A stretch of DNA of 64,000 bases from Bryobacterales bacterium. GTDB lineage: Bacteria > Acidobacteriota > Terriglobia > Bryobacterales > Bryobacteraceae. How positions within the stretch are numbered: position 1 is the stretch's first letter; every line of letters begins with the position of its first letter. Both the position numbers and the translations under genes were made by a program. The notes under the pieces are model-generated. The model worked only from the letters and a program-made list of their open reading frames with translations. It was not told the origin of the DNA and ran no database searches. Shown piece after piece: positions 16,898 through 26,081 of this stretch. Location: assembly GCA_016721425.1 (NCBI GenBank), contig JADKID010000005.1, positions 496,001 through 560,000 on the forward strand. The letters are read 5' to 3'.

Positions 16898-17227
16898 TTG
16901 AGCAAGCCTACTGATCTTGTGCAAGGCACACTCGACCTGCTGATCCTCAAGGTCATAGCTCTGGAGCCCATGCACGGCTGGGCCATCGCACAACGCATTC
17001 ACCAGATCTCCGGCGAAGTCCTGCAGGTGGGCCAGAGCGCTCTCTACCCCTCGCTGCACAAGCTCGAACAGAACGGCTGGATCAGTTCGGAATGGGCCGT
17101 CAGCGATAACAACCGGCGGGCCAAGTACTACACGCTCACCAAAGCCGGCCGCAAGGCCCTGGAGCAGGAGACCGCGCAATGGGAGCGACTGGCAGCCGCG
17201 ATCTCCCTTGTGGTGCGGGCCGTCTGA
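16898..17227 (+). CDS. PadR-family transcriptional regulator
   Basis: A 109-aa winged-helix repressor of the short acidobacterial PadR type. The domain covers nearly all of it: LVQGTLDLLILKVI, HGWAIAQRIHQISG, ALYPSLHKLEQNGWI and the wing AKYYTLTKAGRKALEQE. The start is TTG at 16898, with AGGAG 6 bases upstream; no ATG would keep the N-terminal helix. The permease gene begins 15 bases after the stop, so the two are co-transcribed. This pairing is characteristic of acidobacteria. The repressor probably controls its own operon through the inverted repeat at 16872; the inducer is unknown. Confidence 0.93.
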   Translation: MSKPTDLVQGTLDLLILKVIALEPMHGWAIAQRIHQISGEVLQVGQSALYPSLHKLEQNGWISSEWAVSDNNRRAKYYTLTKAGRKALEQETAQWERLAAAISLVVRAV

Positions 17228-17242
17228 CCGGGAGAACCCGCC

Positions 17243-19885
17243 ATGCGTTTCGCCAGCATCCTTCGCCTGCGGCTCCGTTCGCTGTTCGCACGCTCAGTGG
17301 TGGAGCAGGAACTGGACGAGGAACTGAGGTTCCATTTGGAGTGCCAGGTGGAAGAACTCATTGCCGCCGGCATGAGCGCGGAGCAGGCCCGCCGAGAGGC
17401 CCACGCCTCCGTCGCGGGCTACGAACAACGGAAAGAGGAGTGTCGCGATATGCGCGGATTGAATCTGCTGGACAACCTGGCGCAGGACGTCCATTTCGCC
17501 ATCCGCCAATTGCGGAAGAACCTCGGCTTCACCTCCACTGCCATCTTCATGCTCGCCCTGGGCATGTGTGCCGCTGTCGCCATTTTCGCGTTCGTCGATG
17601 CAGCGCTGCTGAAGCCTCTGCCCTACCGCGACCCCTCCAGGCTCGTCGGTGTCTATGAGACCGTCCCGATGTTTCCCCGCAGTAACCTTTCCTATCCCGA
17701 CTACCTGGACTGGAAGAAGCTCAACACCGTGTTCGCTTCGCTGGATGTCTATCAGCGCCGGGGCGCTCTGCTGCGCACGCCAGCCGGATTGCAGGTGGCG
17801 CGGGGCGCTCGCGTCAGTGACGGCTTCTTTCGCACCCTCGGCATCTCGCCCGTGATCGGCCGGGATTTCTATGCCGGAGAAGATCTCCCTTCGGCTGCCC
17901 ACACGGCCTTGCTCAGCTATGGCGCGTGGCAGCAACGCTACGGCGGAAAGAACAACGCGATCGGGCAGACCGTCGAACTGGACGGCGTGCCCACCACCAT
18001 CATCGGCGTTCTGCCGCGTGACTTCCATTTCCCTCTGGCCGAGCCTGCCGAATTCTGGACCACGCTGCACGCCGCCAGCGAGTGCGACCTGCGCCGCAGT
18101 TGTCACTCTATCTACGGCGTGGCGCGGCTGAAGGATGGCATCTCCCTGGAAGCCGCTCTCTCCAACGTCCAGGCCATCGCGAAGCAATTGGAGCAACAGT
18201 ATCCGGAGTCCAATCGCAATCAGGGCGCCACCCTCGCCACGCTCAGCGACGTGATCGTCGGTGACATCCGGGCCATCCTGCTGGTGGCGCTCGCCGGATC
18301 GGGACTGCTTCTGCTGATCGCCGGAGTCAACATCGCCAGCCTGCTCCTCGTCCGTTGCGAGAGCCGGCGGCGGGAGATCGCCGTCCGCAGCGCACTGGGC
18401 GCCGGACGCATCCGCCTGGTCCGCCAGTTCATCACCGAGGGGTTCGTCCTGGTGGCCACCGGCAGCGCGATGGGACTCGCCGCCGCCTACTGGACGATGC
18501 AGTTGCTGCTCAAGCTCATCCCCGCCGACATGCTCGCGCGCATGACGTTTCTCCTTGGCCTCGGGCTGAACTTCCGCGTGCTCGTGTTCGCATCGGTCAT
18601 CGCAGCGCTGGCGCTGGGCCTGTACGCCATCACGCCCACGTTGCGCCTGTCACTGGCGGACATGCGGGAAGGCCTGGCGGAGGGTAGCCGAGGCTCCGCC
18701 GGCATGTTGTGGCGCCGCCTCGGTACCAAGCTCGTCGTCGTGGAACTGGCCACGGCCGTCGTGCTCCTGGTGAGCGCCGGCCTCCTGGGACAGAGCCTCT
18801 ACCACCTACTGCGAGTGAACCTCGGTATGCAGCCGGATCGTCTCGCCACCATCGAAGTCGCGGCGCCAAAGTCCGGCTATGACAAGGAAGAGCAGGCCGT
18901 CGTGCTGGCCAGATCGGTCCTGAGCCATATCGCCAATCTGCCCGGAGTCAACTCCGCCGGCATTGCCAGCCAATTGCCCGTGACGAGCAACGGCAACACT
19001 ACCTGGTTCCGCGTGATGGGCCGGCCCCATACCGGAGGACATGAGGAGGCGCCCGAACGGCAGGTGAGCCCGACCTACTTTCCGACGGCCGGCGCCCGCC
19101 TGATCCGCGGCCGCTACTTCACCGAAGCCGAGGACAAATCCAGACCCCCGGTCGCGATCATCAACCAGGCGATGGCGGCGCAGCACTTCCCCAACGAGGA
19201 TCCCGTCGGCAAGCACATTGTGTACGTCTCTCACGTGAGCGAGCCCATCGAGATCGTTGGCCTCATCGAGAACATCAGGGAAGGCCCTCTGGAGGCCCCC
19301 GTTCCGCCAGTCCTCTACATTCCCTTCAACCGCAGTCCAGACCGCTTCTTTTCCGTGATTGTCCGCACAGGGCAGGACGAGCAATTGCTGCTGCCCGCCC
19401 TCGCCGCTGCGGTCCGCAACATTGACCCTGACATCGTGACCAAAGCCGCGGCCATGCGCGATAGAATCGACGACTCTCCGTCCGCCTATCTGCACCGTTC
19501 CTCCGCCTGGCTCGTCGGAGGATTCGCCGCTCTCGCGCTGCTCCTCAGCATCGTCGGGCTCTACGGCGTCGTCGCCTACTCCGTCAGCCAGCGGACTCGT
19601 GAGATCGGAGTCCGCATGGCCATGGGGGCACAGCCCGCCTCGGTCTACCGCCTCATCCTCAAGGAGGCCGGCTGGCTGACGGCGCTCGGCATCGTCTTCG
19701 GACTCGGGTGCGCCATCGCCGCTGCCACCCTGATGAAAGGTCTGCTCTTCGGAGTCCGCTCCTGGGATCTGGTTACTCTCGCCGCCGTCGCTGCGGTCCT
19801 CGGCGCCGCATCGCTACTCGCCAGTTACATCCCCGCCCGCCGCGCCGCTTCGGTCAACCCCGTGGAGGCCCTTCGCTCCGAATAG
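17243..19885 (+). CDS. MacB/FtsX-family ABC permease, acidobacterial orphan type
   Basis: An 880-aa permease without its own ATPase gene nearby. The N-terminal ~80 residues are cytoplasmic and typical of this family (LDEELRFHLECQVEELIAAG). Then come a membrane helix at about 95-117, a periplasmic MacB-type domain to about 340, an FtsX core (ILLVALAGSGLLLLIAGVNI; RREIAVRSALGAGRIRLVRQ), a second MacB-type domain at about 495-750, and a final FtsX core (FAALALLLSIVGLYGVVAY; TREIGVRMAMGAQP). Both permease halves are therefore fused in one chain. The partner ATPase must be encoded elsewhere. Co-transcription with padR suggests control by a small-molecule or envelope cue. The substrate is unknown. 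Confidence 0.9.
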   Translation: MRFASILRLRLRSLFARSVVEQELDEELRFHLECQVEELIAAGMSAEQARREAHASVAGYEQRKEECRDMRGLNLLDNLAQDVHFAIRQLRKNLGFTSTAIFMLALGMCAAVAIFAFVDAALLKPLPYRDPSRLVGVYETVPMFPRSNLSYPDYLDWKKLNTVFASLDVYQRRGALLRTPAGLQVARGARVSDGFFRTLGISPVIGRDFYAGEDLPSAAHTALLSYGAWQQRYGGKNNAIGQTVELDGVPTTIIGVLPRDFHFPLAEPAEFWTTLHAASECDLRRSCHSIYGVARLKDGISLEAALSNVQAIAKQLEQQYPESNRNQGATLATLSDVIVGDIRAILLVALAGSGLLLLIAGVNIASLLLVRCESRRREIAVRSALGAGRIRLVRQFITEGFVLVATGSAMGLAAAYWTMQLLLKLIPADMLARMTFLLGLGLNFRVLVFASVIAALALGLYAITPTLRLSLADMREGLAEGSRGSAGMLWRRLGTKLVVVELATAVVLLVSAGLLGQSLYHLLRVNLGMQPDRLATIEVAAPKSGYDKEEQAVVLARSVLSHIANLPGVNSAGIASQLPVTSNGNTTWFRVMGRPHTGGHEEAPERQVSPTYFPTAGARLIRGRYFTEAEDKSRPPVAIINQAMAAQHFPNEDPVGKHIVYVSHVSEPIEIVGLIENIREGPLEAPVPPVLYIPFNRSPDRFFSVIVRTGQDEQLLLPALAAAVRNIDPDIVTKAAAMRDRIDDSPSAYLHRSSAWLVGGFAALALLLSIVGLYGVVAYSVSQRTREIGVRMAMGAQPASVYRLILKEAGWLTALGIVFGLGCAIAAATLMKGLLFGVRSWDLVTLAAVAAVLGAASLLASYIPARRAASVNPVEALRSE

Positions 19886-19913
19886 CAGCAGGACTAAGAT
19901 GGAAGGGATTCCC

Positions 19914-21224
19914 ATGAACCCCGACCTCTCCCGCCGCCACTTCCTCGCCGTCGCACCCGCGGCCGGCGCCGCCCTCGCACCCGGCAAGCCAGCGCTCCTC
20001 GGCGGCGCCAAGGTCCGCGCCGAAGCCTTCCCCGCCTGGCCCATCTTCGATCAGCGCGAGGAGCAGGCACTCCTCGCCGTCCTCCGCAGCGGCAGGTGGT
20101 ACCGCGGCTCCGGCTCGCACGTCAAGAATTTCGAGGCCGCCTACTCCACGCTCACCGGCGCCAAGCAGTGTCTCGCCACCGCCAACGGCACCTCCGCTCT
20201 CCTCATCTCCCTCAACGTGCTCGACGTCCAGGCCGGCGATGAAGTCCTCATCCCGCCCTACACCTTCACCGCCACGGTCAACGTCGTCCTCCGCCAGCAC
20301 GCCCTCCCCGTCTTCGTCGATACCGATCCGCGCACCTTCCAGATGGATGCCACCAAGGTGGAGCCCCTGATCACCGGAAACACACGGGTCCTCATGCCCG
20401 TCCACCTCGGCGGAAACGTCTGCGATCTCGATGCCCTGCTCGCCATCGCCCGGCGGCGCAAAATCCCGCTGATCGAGGACGCTTGCCAGGCCCACCTCGC
20501 CGAGTGGAAGGGCCGGAAGGTTGGCACCTACGGTGACACCGGCTGCTTCAGCTTCCAGGCCTCCAAGAACCTCAACTCCGGCGAAGGCGGCGCCATCCTC
20601 TTCAACGACGAGGACCTCCGCGAGCGTGCCTACGCCTTCCACAACAACGGCAGCGGCCTCCGCGCCATCGGTGCCAACTTTGCCTACGCCTCCTCCGGCG
20701 CCAACCTCCGCCTCACCGAGTTTCAGGCCGCCATCCTCCTGGCCCAGATGACGCGCCTCGATCAGCAGATCCGCACTCGTACCGAAAACGCCAAATACCT
20801 CACCGCGCTCCTCAAAGAGAGCCCCGGCCTGGAGCCCGCCGCCATGTACCCCGGCTGCACCAACAACGCCTACCACCTCTTCATGGCGCGCTACGATCCG
20901 CAGGCCTTCGCCGGCCTCCCGCGCGACAAGTTCCTCAAGGCGCTCTCTGCCGAGGGCATCCCCTGCAGCGGCGGCTACAGCCCGCTCAACACCCAGCCCT
21001 TCATCCGCAATACCATTTACTCGCGCGGCTACAAACGCTGCTTCTCAGAAAAGCGCCTCCAGCAGTGGGAGGTGCAGAATCGGTGCCCCGCCAACGACAA
21101 GCTCTGCACCGAGGCCGTCTGGTTCACGCAGAACATGCTCATCGGACCCCGCTCCGACATGGACCAGATCGCCGAAGCCGTTCGCAAAATCCGCACACAC
21201 GCCGCCGACCTCGTCCGCGCCTAA
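19914..21224 (+). CDS. DegT/DnrJ/EryC1-fold PLP protein with Tat signal (second copy)
   Basis: A 436-aa homologue of the gene at 14168. The ATG at 19914 is preferred over that at 19899 because GGAAGGG lies 6 bases before it and the Tat signal starts at once (SRRHFLAVAPAAGAALA). Motifs: the cofactor segment ATANGTSALLISLNVLDVQAG, LIEDACQAHLAEWKG and the PLP lysine Lys218 in FSFQASKNLNSGEGG. The C-terminal region includes a substrate-loop-like stretch with CSGGYSPLN. It follows the permease after about 28 bases and precedes a propeller lipoprotein by 12 bases, so it may belong to the padR-permease transcript. An exported sugar aminotransferase fold is unusual; activity outside the cytoplasm would need PLP delivered with the folded protein, which Tat allows. 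Confidence 0.87.
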   Translation: MNPDLSRRHFLAVAPAAGAALAPGKPALLGGAKVRAEAFPAWPIFDQREEQALLAVLRSGRWYRGSGSHVKNFEAAYSTLTGAKQCLATANGTSALLISLNVLDVQAGDEVLIPPYTFTATVNVVLRQHALPVFVDTDPRTFQMDATKVEPLITGNTRVLMPVHLGGNVCDLDALLAIARRRKIPLIEDACQAHLAEWKGRKVGTYGDTGCFSFQASKNLNSGEGGAILFNDEDLRERAYAFHNNGSGLRAIGANFAYASSGANLRLTEFQAAILLAQMTRLDQQIRTRTENAKYLTALLKESPGLEPAAMYPGCTNNAYHLFMARYDPQAFAGLPRDKFLKALSAEGIPCSGGYSPLNTQPFIRNTIYSRGYKRCFSEKRLQQWEVQNRCPANDKLCTEAVWFTQNMLIGPRSDMDQIAEAVRKIRTHAADLVRA

Positions 21225-21236
21225 TCAGGAGTTCCC

Positions 21237-22589
21237 ATGCGCTTCATCCTCTGCCTCGCCCTCCTCGCCACCGCCGCCTGTACCGCGCCGAAAAGCGCAG
21301 AGCCGGCCGCGCCCGCCGCCGCTGCGCCCGCCCGCCTCACCGCCGAGATCATCGATTCCGGCTTCCCTGACGCCCACGATTCCTACAATGCCATCTCCTG
21401 CGCCAGCGACGGCCGCATCTACTACGTGCTCTCCACCGAAAAGGCCGACCTCGGCGCGCAGATGTACGTCTACGATCCCAAGACGAAAACCACAAAGCAC
21501 CTCGGCGATCTCACGGAGGCCGCCGGGGAAAAGGGCGCCAACGCCGTCGCCCAGGGCAAGAGCCACGTCAGCTTTGCCGAATCCAACGGCAAGCTCTACT
21601 TCGCCACCCACCTCGGCTTCTACGCCATCATCGACGGCATGGAAAAGCCCGGCGTCCCCAGCAAGATGAAGCCCTACCCCGGCGGCCACTTCCTCTCCTA
21701 CGACATCGCCACCGGTAAATTTGAATCGCTAGCCGTCGCGCCAAGCAACGAGGGCATCATCACCTTCGCGATGGATGCCAAGCGCCAGCGCCTCTACGGC
21801 CTCACCTGGCCCACCGGCCGCCTGATCCGCTACGACATCCCCACAAAGCAGCTCAAGGATGTCGGCCCCGTCTCCGAACAGGGCGAGTCCGGCAAAGGTG
21901 CCACCTTCCGCACCATCTGCCGGTCCATCACGGTCAACCCGGAGGACGGGGCCGCCTACTTCTCCACCTCCGACGGCCTGATCCACCGCTACGACTACGC
22001 CACCGAGGCCGTCACCGCCATCACCACAGACGACCTCAAGAAGGATTACTTCGGTCTCTACGATCCCTCCAGCGCCGGCCACATGGGTTACAACTGGCGC
22101 CAGACTCTCTGGTATGGCCCCGATAAGGCCGTCTACGGAGTCCACGGCAACTCCGGCTACCTCTTCCGCTATCTCACTGCCACCGGCCAGGTGGAGGTGC
22201 TCGATCGCATCACCAGCGAAGACTCCAAGCGCAGCGGTATGTTCGATCAATTCAGCTATGGATACCTCGGCTTCACCCTCGGCGCCGACGGCCAGACCAT
22301 CTACTACCTCACCGGAGGCCCCGTCTACGAAAACGGCCGCCGCGTGAAGGGCAAGGACTCCACCGCCAAGGGCGAATCCAAGGGCCGCGAGAATCTCCAT
22401 CTGATCACCTGGCACATCCCCACCCGCCGCTACACCGATCATGGCCCCATCTTCTTCGCCAATGGCCAACGCCCCAACTACGTCAACTCCATCGCCGCCG
22501 GCAAAGACGGCTCCGTCTACGCCCTTTCCCGCGTCTCGGAAGACGATCACGCCAAAACGGATCTCATCCGCATTGCCCCGGTTCGGTAG
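21237..22589 (+). CDS. Beta-propeller lipoprotein
   Basis: A 450-aa protein with a lipoprotein signal (RFILCLALLATAAC, Cys15 as lipidation site) and an Ala/Pro-rich linker. The rest reads as propeller repeats with the recurring form GRIYYVLSTE, GKLYFATHLGFYAI, AYFSTSDGLIHRYDY and YLTGGPVYENG. No catalytic site is recognised. The start is 12 bases after the DegT-like gene, so the two are probably made together, and both act outside the cytoplasm. The short gap and shared export route hint at a joint role on a sugar-containing substrate, but nothing in the sequence identifies it. Confidence 0.8.
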   Translation: MRFILCLALLATAACTAPKSAEPAAPAAAAPARLTAEIIDSGFPDAHDSYNAISCASDGRIYYVLSTEKADLGAQMYVYDPKTKTTKHLGDLTEAAGEKGANAVAQGKSHVSFAESNGKLYFATHLGFYAIIDGMEKPGVPSKMKPYPGGHFLSYDIATGKFESLAVAPSNEGIITFAMDAKRQRLYGLTWPTGRLIRYDIPTKQLKDVGPVSEQGESGKGATFRTICRSITVNPEDGAAYFSTSDGLIHRYDYATEAVTAITTDDLKKDYFGLYDPSSAGHMGYNWRQTLWYGPDKAVYGVHGNSGYLFRYLTATGQVEVLDRITSEDSKRSGMFDQFSYGYLGFTLGADGQTIYYLTGGPVYENGRRVKGKDSTAKGESKGRENLHLITWHIPTRRYTDHGPIFFANGQRPNYVNSIAAGKDGSVYALSRVSEDDHAKTDLIRIAPVR

Positions 22590-22734
22590 TAGACGATCCT
22601 CCACGCTCGGAACTCTGTCCCGAGCCGCGCGCGTCAGCAAGCCGTGGTTTTCGCGATCGGTGAGAATGCTGTACCCTCCGGGATTGCCTAGGTGGTGGCA
22701 GAAAGGTAGAATAAGATACAGAAAGAATCCACCG

Positions 22735-22983
22735 ATGACCCTCAACGTAAAGGATCCCGAAGCGCATCGCCTAGCGGACGCCATCGCTCGGGAAACGGGC
22801 GAAACCCTCACTCGTGCCGTCACGGAGGCTCTACGGGAACGCTATGAGCGTCTACAGCATCGTCGCAGCAAGGCGACGGTGGAAGAGCTTCTTGCCATTG
22901 CCAGACGTGCCTCCGCCCAAGTCAAAGGCCCTTACTTGGATCACGCCGAGTTCCTATATGACGAGCGTGGGCTCCCCAAGTGA
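22735..22983 (+). CDS. vapB: VapB-type antitoxin
   Basis: An 82-aa protein of the PSK-type VapB group. The N-terminus MTLNVKDPEAHRLADAIARE followed by TGETLTRAVTEALRERYERL is the standard DNA-binding segment; the C-terminal ~35 residues should wrap the toxin. The ATG at 22735 is chosen by this alignment; the frame is open upstream. Its stop overlaps the toxin start by 4 bases (GTGA). As in other VapBC pairs, the antitoxin likely represses the operon. The 145 bases before it hold no other gene. Confidence 0.9.
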   Translation: MTLNVKDPEAHRLADAIARETGETLTRAVTEALRERYERLQHRRSKATVEELLAIARRASAQVKGPYLDHAEFLYDERGLPK

Positions 22984-23369
22984 TACTCGATACGTCCGCG
23001 CTGGCCGCGATCTTCTTCCGGGAACCCGAGGAAGGTCGATATGTACAGCTCATTCAAAGCGCCGAACGCTGTCTGATCAGCGTGGCCAACTTCGTGGAGC
23101 TCTCCATGGTGATTGAGAGCCAAATCGGCCCCGACGCCGGTCGACAGTGCGACGCCTTCTTCCGCAGTGCCGGCATTGTCATTGAGCCTCTGACTGTGGA
23201 GCAAGGACTAATCGCACGTCAGGCGTTCCTCGATTTCGGGAAGGGCAGGCACCCGGCTGGCCTGAACTACGGCGACTGTTTCGCCTATGCCCTGGCAAAG
23301 GCAACCGGAGAACCGCTGTTATTCAAAGGCCAGGATTTCAGCAGAACCGACATCCGCTCCGCGGCCTGA
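22980..23369 (+). CDS. vapC: VapC-type PIN-domain toxin
   Basis: A 129-aa PIN-domain ribonuclease starting at GTG within the antitoxin stop. The acidic residues of the active site are present: Asp4 (MILDTSALAAI), Glu40 (FVELSMV), Asp98 (NYGDCFAYALAKATG) and a further Asp in FKGQDF. VapC toxins typically cut tRNA or rRNA. Length and motifs look intact, unlike the damaged HigB pair at 61832. It is convergent with the TolB-like gene, only 6 bases apart. Confidence 0.92.
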   Translation: MILDTSALAAIFFREPEEGRYVQLIQSAERCLISVANFVELSMVIESQIGPDAGRQCDAFFRSAGIVIEPLTVEQGLIARQAFLDFGKGRHPAGLNYGDCFAYALAKATGEPLLFKGQDFSRTDIRSAA

Positions 23370-23375
23370 TCGCCC

Positions 23376-24848
23376 CTACCGCCCCTTCACCAGCCGGTAA
23401 CTCACAAACGCAAAGCTCTGCCCGTCCGGCGACCAGCTCGGCACGTTCATCGTCCCCTGACCGCCAAACAGCGTCACCACCGTCTTCGCCGCCCCGCCCC
23501 CGGCCGGCGCGATCCGCAGCGTCACGTCCTTGTTCGCCGGATGCCCCTTCACGCTCGGGTCGTACGAGATGTACACCATCCGCTGACCATCCGGCGAAAT
23601 GTGCGCGAACCAGTCCGCCGTTTCCGGACCCTGCGACATCATCTCCTGCCCCTCGCCGTTCGCCTTCATCCGCCAGATCCGCATCAGCCCGCTCCGGTCC
23701 GAATTGAAGTAGATGTACTGCCCGTCCGGTGAATACTCCGGACCATCATCGAGCCCCGCCGCCGTCGTCAGCCGTGTCTCCGCGCCGCCCGCCGCCGGAA
23801 TCGTGTAGATATCAAACTCGCCATTCCGGCTCGCGCAGTACGCCAGCGTCTTGCCATCCGGCGACCACCCATGCCAGTACGAAGGCGCCAGTGGCGTGAT
23901 CAGCTTCGGCTCTCCGCCCAGCACCGGCACCAGGTAGATCTGCGATTGCCCGCGCCCCACGCTACCGCTAATCGCCAGCATCTTGCCGTCCGGCGACAGC
24001 CCGTGGTCGTTGTTCACCCGCACATCGCCCGTCGGCGCCAGCACCGGAGTCCCGCCCGCCACCGGAATCCGGTAGATCTTCCCGCCTCCGTTGTAAACCA
24101 GAGTGGAGCCATCGGCTGTCCAGTTCGGAGCCTCGAAGTGCGCGAGCACACGCTGCACAATCCGCCGCTCGCCCGTCGCCACCGTGACAATCTCCAGCGT
24201 GCTCTCCACCACCCGGTCCTTCGCCGCCACCACACCGTCTTCCTGCACGGTCACGCCGCTGAACGTCGCCGGCCTCAACTCTTTTTCGTCGTGCGAGCAC
24301 ACCGCCAGGCCCAGGTACGCGCTCTCCGGCAGCACCACCGTCACCGCCCCGGAGGGCTGCCACTCGCCGCCGGGTCGCGCCACTTCGTACGAGATCACAT
24401 CCCCGTGCCGCGCCATCCGCACCCGCGCCGGACCCTTCAGGAAAGACCGCACTTCCGCCGTCGGCCCGCCCTTTTCACGCCGGTACTGCAACGAGATCAG
24501 CCCGTCCGCATGCACCATCACGCTGGCGTGCGGCGCATCCGCGTCCAATGACGCCCGCAGCATCAACCCGCCCTTCTTATGCGCGTTGCCCTCTTTGTCC
24601 GGGAACCCCACTTCGGCTGTCGCCGTCACGTCTCCCGCCACGCGCCGCTGCACATACTGGAACGCATCCACACCAGCCCAGATGTTGGCCCCCGCGCCCG
24701 TCACGCGGTACACGCCGCTCTTGGCGTCGAAGACCGTCGATCCGGCCAGCCCCACTTCCCCCACGTCCACCGCGGTATCAAACTGCCCGATCTTCTGGGC
24801 ACCCTGGCCAATCAACGCCACGCCCAACAGCAACGCGAGTCTGTGCAT
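23376..24848 (-). CDS. Secreted TolB-like propeller with lectin-like N-terminal domain
   Basis: A 490-aa protein with a signal peptide (HRLALLLGVALIGQGAQ). Residues about 20-205 resemble the concanavalin-like DUF1349 type of domain (NIWAGVDAFQYVQRR, HKKGGLMLRASLDADAPHA). Residues about 215-490 contain TolB-type PD40 repeats: SPDGKMLAISGS, WSPDGKTLAYCASRNGEFDIY, YSPDGQYIYFNSDRSG, ISPDGQRMVYIS and WSPDGQSFAFVSY. It is 9 bases after a secreted cyclophilin gene on the same strand. Such proteins bind carbohydrate or protein partners in the envelope; it is not the Tol-system TolB because the N-terminal TolB domain and neighbours are missing. Confidence 0.82.
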   Translation of the reverse strand: MHRLALLLGVALIGQGAQKIGQFDTAVDVGEVGLAGSTVFDAKSGVYRVTGAGANIWAGVDAFQYVQRRVAGDVTATAEVGFPDKEGNAHKKGGLMLRASLDADAPHASVMVHADGLISLQYRREKGGPTAEVRSFLKGPARVRMARHGDVISYEVARPGGEWQPSGAVTVVLPESAYLGLAVCSHDEKELRPATFSGVTVQEDGVVAAKDRVVESTLEIVTVATGERRIVQRVLAHFEAPNWTADGSTLVYNGGGKIYRIPVAGGTPVLAPTGDVRVNNDHGLSPDGKMLAISGSVGRGQSQIYLVPVLGGEPKLITPLAPSYWHGWSPDGKTLAYCASRNGEFDIYTIPAAGGAETRLTTAAGLDDGPEYSPDGQYIYFNSDRSGLMRIWRMKANGEGQEMMSQGPETADWFAHISPDGQRMVYISYDPSVKGHPANKDVTLRIAPAGGGAAKTVVTLFGGQGTMNVPSWSPDGQSFAFVSYRLVKGR

Positions 24849-24857
24849 TGCGCCATT

Positions 24858-25427
24858 CTATCGTCCGGCGCGTCGTGCCGTGACAATCCGCACCGGCGGT
24901 TTCAAATTCTGTCCTTCGGCCGGCGCCTGCTGAATCCGCCGCACCACGTCCATCCCCTGCACCACCCGGCCAAAGGCCGCAAAGCCCTGCCCGTCCGGAT
25001 TCCGCATCCCGCCGAAGTCCAGCGAGGGCTGATCCCCAATGCAGATGAAGAAGTCCGACGTGGCCGTGTCCGGCCCGCTCCGCGCCATCGAGATCACGCC
25101 ATCCTGGTGCTTCAGCCCCGTCTGCGAGGTCCGCTCCAGCGCCACGGGCGCCAGCTCCTGCCCCCGCCTCTCCGGGTTGGTCCCCGCCTGCACCACCTGG
25201 ATCCGGATCTTGCTCTGCGGCTGATTGTCCGGCTTCACCGTGCGGTGAAACGCTCCGCCGTCATACAGTCCGCCGTCCACATACTTCATGAAATTGGCCG
25301 CCGTCACCGGCGCGTGGGCCGCATCCACGTCGATCTCGATCATTCCCAGTTGCGTCTCCATACGGACGCGGACATTCTGCGCCGCCAGCGGCGCGGCGAG
25401 CAGGAACAGAGTGGCAATCCAGCGCAT
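24858..25427 (-). CDS. Secreted cyclophilin-type peptidyl-prolyl isomerase
   Basis: A 189-aa protein with a signal peptide (RWIATLFLLAAPLAAQ). The cyclophilin fold is readable from VRMETQLGMIEIDVDAAHAP through GAFHRTVKP, GVISMARSGPDTATSDFFIC and FAAFGRVVQGMDVVRRIQ. It likely assists folding of exported proteins. The catalytic Arg of the FHR motif is present. It is divergent from a second, cytoplasmic cyclophilin, with only 52 bases between the starts, and probably heads a transcript with the TolB-like gene. Confidence 0.92.
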   Translation of the reverse strand: MRWIATLFLLAAPLAAQNVRVRMETQLGMIEIDVDAAHAPVTAANFMKYVDGGLYDGGAFHRTVKPDNQPQSKIRIQVVQAGTNPERRGQELAPVALERTSQTGLKHQDGVISMARSGPDTATSDFFICIGDQPSLDFGGMRNPDGQGFAAFGRVVQGMDVVRRIQQAPAEGQNLKPPVRIVTARRAGR

Positions 25428-25479
25428 GCAGGGATTCTCTCACGCGCCGCGGCCCCGCGGGTGCGACAATTGAAGACGT

Positions 25480-26013
25480 ATGCCTGAAATTACCAAAGTC
25501 AAATTCGAGACCACCAAGGGTGACTTCATCGTCGAGGTCAACAAGGACTGGGCGCCCCTGGGCGTCGAGCGCTTCCTCTCCCTCGTCGGCGCCGGCTACT
25601 TCGATGCCGCCAAATTTTTCCGCGTTCTGCCCGGCTTCGTCGTTCAGTTCGGCCTCGCCGCCGATCCCAACGCCGCCGTCGCCGTCAGCACCGATAACAT
25701 CAAGGATGATAAGGTCATCGAGAGCAATCTCAAGGGCACCATCACCTTCGCCACCGCCGGGCCCAACACCCGCACCACCCAGCTTTTCATCAACCTCGGC
25801 GATAACCCCCGCCTCGACGGCATGGGCTTCTCTCCGTTCGGAAAGGTGATCGAGGGCATGGACGTCGTCGAGCAGCTCTACTCCGGCTACGGCGAGGGCG
25901 CCCCCCACGGCAACGGTCCCGATCAGGGCCGCATCCGCCGCAGCGGCAACGCCTACCTCAACGAGAGCTTCCCCAAGCTCGACGGTATCAACAAGGCTGC
26001 CGTCGTCGAATAG
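25480..26013 (+). CDS. Cytoplasmic cyclophilin-type peptidyl-prolyl isomerase
   Basis: A 177-aa cyclophilin without signal peptide. Motifs: KFETTKGDFIVEVNKDWAP, KFFRVLPGFVVQFG, GTITFATAGPNTRTTQLFIN and FSPFGKVIEGMDVVEQLYSG. The Arg of the usual FHR is kept in KFFRVLPGF. Its C-terminus carries an extension (GNAYLNESFPKLDGINKA) found in bacterial relatives. Together with the divergent secreted copy it suggests local duplication followed by separate targeting. A clear hairpin follows its stop. Confidence 0.92.
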   Translation: MPEITKVKFETTKGDFIVEVNKDWAPLGVERFLSLVGAGYFDAAKFFRVLPGFVVQFGLAADPNAAVAVSTDNIKDDKVIESNLKGTITFATAGPNTRTTQLFINLGDNPRLDGMGFSPFGKVIEGMDVVEQLYSGYGEGAPHGNGPDQGRIRRSGNAYLNESFPKLDGINKAAVVE

Positions 26014-26035
26014 CGTTCGCGCCGATCTCAAGTGT

Positions 26036-26062
26036 GTGGCGGCGTCTCATCCACGCCGCCAC
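26036..26062. terminator. Bidirectional terminator-like hairpin
   Basis: GTGGCGGCGT and ACGCCGCCAC form a perfect 10-bp stem around a 7-base loop. It sits between the convergent cyclophilin and chdC genes and could serve both. A T-tract is lacking, so efficiency is uncertain. Confidence 0.6.
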
Positions 26063-26081
26063 GATTCCAAGCCGTCCGCCT

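Noticed and set aside
23376..24848. Tol-Pal system TolB
   Set aside because: PD40 repeats are present but the N-terminal TolB domain and tolA/pal neighbours are absent.
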